Shown: positions 63,795 through 64,000 of the stretch, piece by piece
Numbering within the stretch: position 1 is the stretch's first letter
Layout of the letters: each line of letters opens with the position of its first letter
Assembly: GCF_029664245.1 (NCBI RefSeq)
Contig: NZ_JANAIE010000001.1
Span: forward strand, 310,001 to 374,000
DNA length: 64,000 bases
Direction of reading: 5' to 3'
Origin: Profundicola chukchiensis
GTDB taxonomy: Bacteria; Bacteroidota; Bacteroidia; Flavobacteriales; Weeksellaceae
Program-made: the position numbers and the translations under genes
Notes under the pieces: generated by a model
Seen by the model: only the letters and a program-made list of their open reading frames with translations
Databases searched by the model: none
What the model was told of the DNA's origin: nothing

Positions 63795-64000
63795 TTATCT
63801 ACCATTTATTAATTCCGCGTGAGTTTTTGCTTTTCGGACATCAGCTTTCCATTCGCGTGAAAAGTCATTTTGTTCTAAATCAGAAATCCGTTCGAGTAAG
63901 TAATTCCGCAATCGTTCAATATCCATTTCCTCATTTGTGTTTTGAAAAATGATTTTGGTTTTCCACACATTCGGAATAAATCGCAACCAATTCCGCCAAC
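63795..64000 (-). CDS. Cassette gene cut by the window edge
   Basis: The frame is open from the stop at 63795-63797 to the right edge. The visible 60-odd residues include IERLRNYLLERISDLEQN and WKADVRKAKTHAELINGR, a charged helical pattern; family not recognised. TTG codons near the edge (63986) could be a start, in which case the protein is about 63 residues, or it continues outside. It ends 7 bases before the right core of element D. Confidence 0.5.
   Translation of the reverse strand, partial: WRNWLRFIPNVWKTKIIFQNTNEEMDIERLRNYLLERISDLEQNDFSREWKADVRKAKTHAELINGR

Larger units (their letters stand above)
59325..64000 (-). mobile_element. attC-like gene-cassette array, open at the right edge
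   Basis: Four elements (about 59325-59394, 62149-62282, 62489-62627, 63657-63787) separate unrelated genes that all lie on the minus strand with very short leaders. Each full element is 131-139 bp, an imperfect dyad with GTTNNNC and GNNNAAC ends, the size and plan of integron attC sites. In the cassettes seen whole, the first bases are the inverse complement of the start of that cassette's own downstream element. No integrase is present; genes point left, so an attI/integrase platform, if any, should lie to the right of the window. That these are true integron cassettes is inference. Confidence 0.6.

Overview
The window looks like the chromosome of a low-GC member of the Bacteroidota, most likely order Flavobacteriales. 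The reasons are many TAnnTTTG-type -7 promoter elements, weak ribosome binding sites, a type IX secretion (T9SS) sorting domain, TonB-dependent receptors with carboxypeptidase-like N-terminal domains, lineage-typical small families (DUF2480, DUF2853, DUF6952, DUF3078) and the MurF-alanine racemase fusion. Genus cannot be settled from the sequence alone. No gene-free stretch exceeds about 300 bases.

Layout. 1-12190 is mainly minus strand: a TonB-dependent receptor cut by the left edge, nadC and nadB, a barrel protein, a heme block (hemD-hemE plus a small membrane protein), a lipoprotein, mtgA, purD and purH. 12276-15628 is plus strand: a PLP enzyme, a LysM glucosaminidase, hemL, then tRNA-Ala. 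15668-31640 is housekeeping on both strands: lpxB, a peroxiredoxin, thioredoxins, plsC, pth, a YebC-family gene, argS, two DUF3078 paralogues, hemH, ruvB, queG, rnhA and ribH. 31644-40773 holds a porin-like protein, an MlaFE-type ABC pair, a SprT-like protein, manC, a DUF389 protein, tdk, the murF-alr fusion and a DUF2853 gene.

40949-48698 is a coherent surface and signalling module. A TonB receptor, a beta-helix lipoprotein and a T9SS-sorted secreted protein form a minus-strand operon. Divergent from it is a PhoB/PhoR-like two-component pair. The intergenic region between them carries 11-bp-phased GTTA direct repeats, and one 19-bp copy matches 17/19 a site upstream of the TonB receptor at the left edge. 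This suggests a small regulon under one response regulator. 48695-59051 returns to housekeeping: a YraN protein, an LD-carboxypeptidase, cysS, folE, a PfkB kinase, an aldehyde dehydrogenase, waaA, a DegT aminotransferase and galE, ending at tRNA-Leu.

From just after tRNA-Leu (about 59325) to the right edge the content changes. Unrelated genes, all on the minus strand, are separated by 131-139 bp elements with imperfect dyad symmetry and GTTNNNC/GNNNAAC-type ends. The first bases of a cassette are the inverse complement of the start of its own downstream element (10/10, 9/9 and 7/8 bp in the three cassettes seen whole). That is the pattern made by integron gene cassettes and their attC sites. 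No integrase is in the window. The cargo is an SF2 helicase with an embedded membrane hairpin, a 77-aa protein, a multi-pass membrane protein and a fragment at the edge. This attC-like cassette array is the most interesting part of the window.
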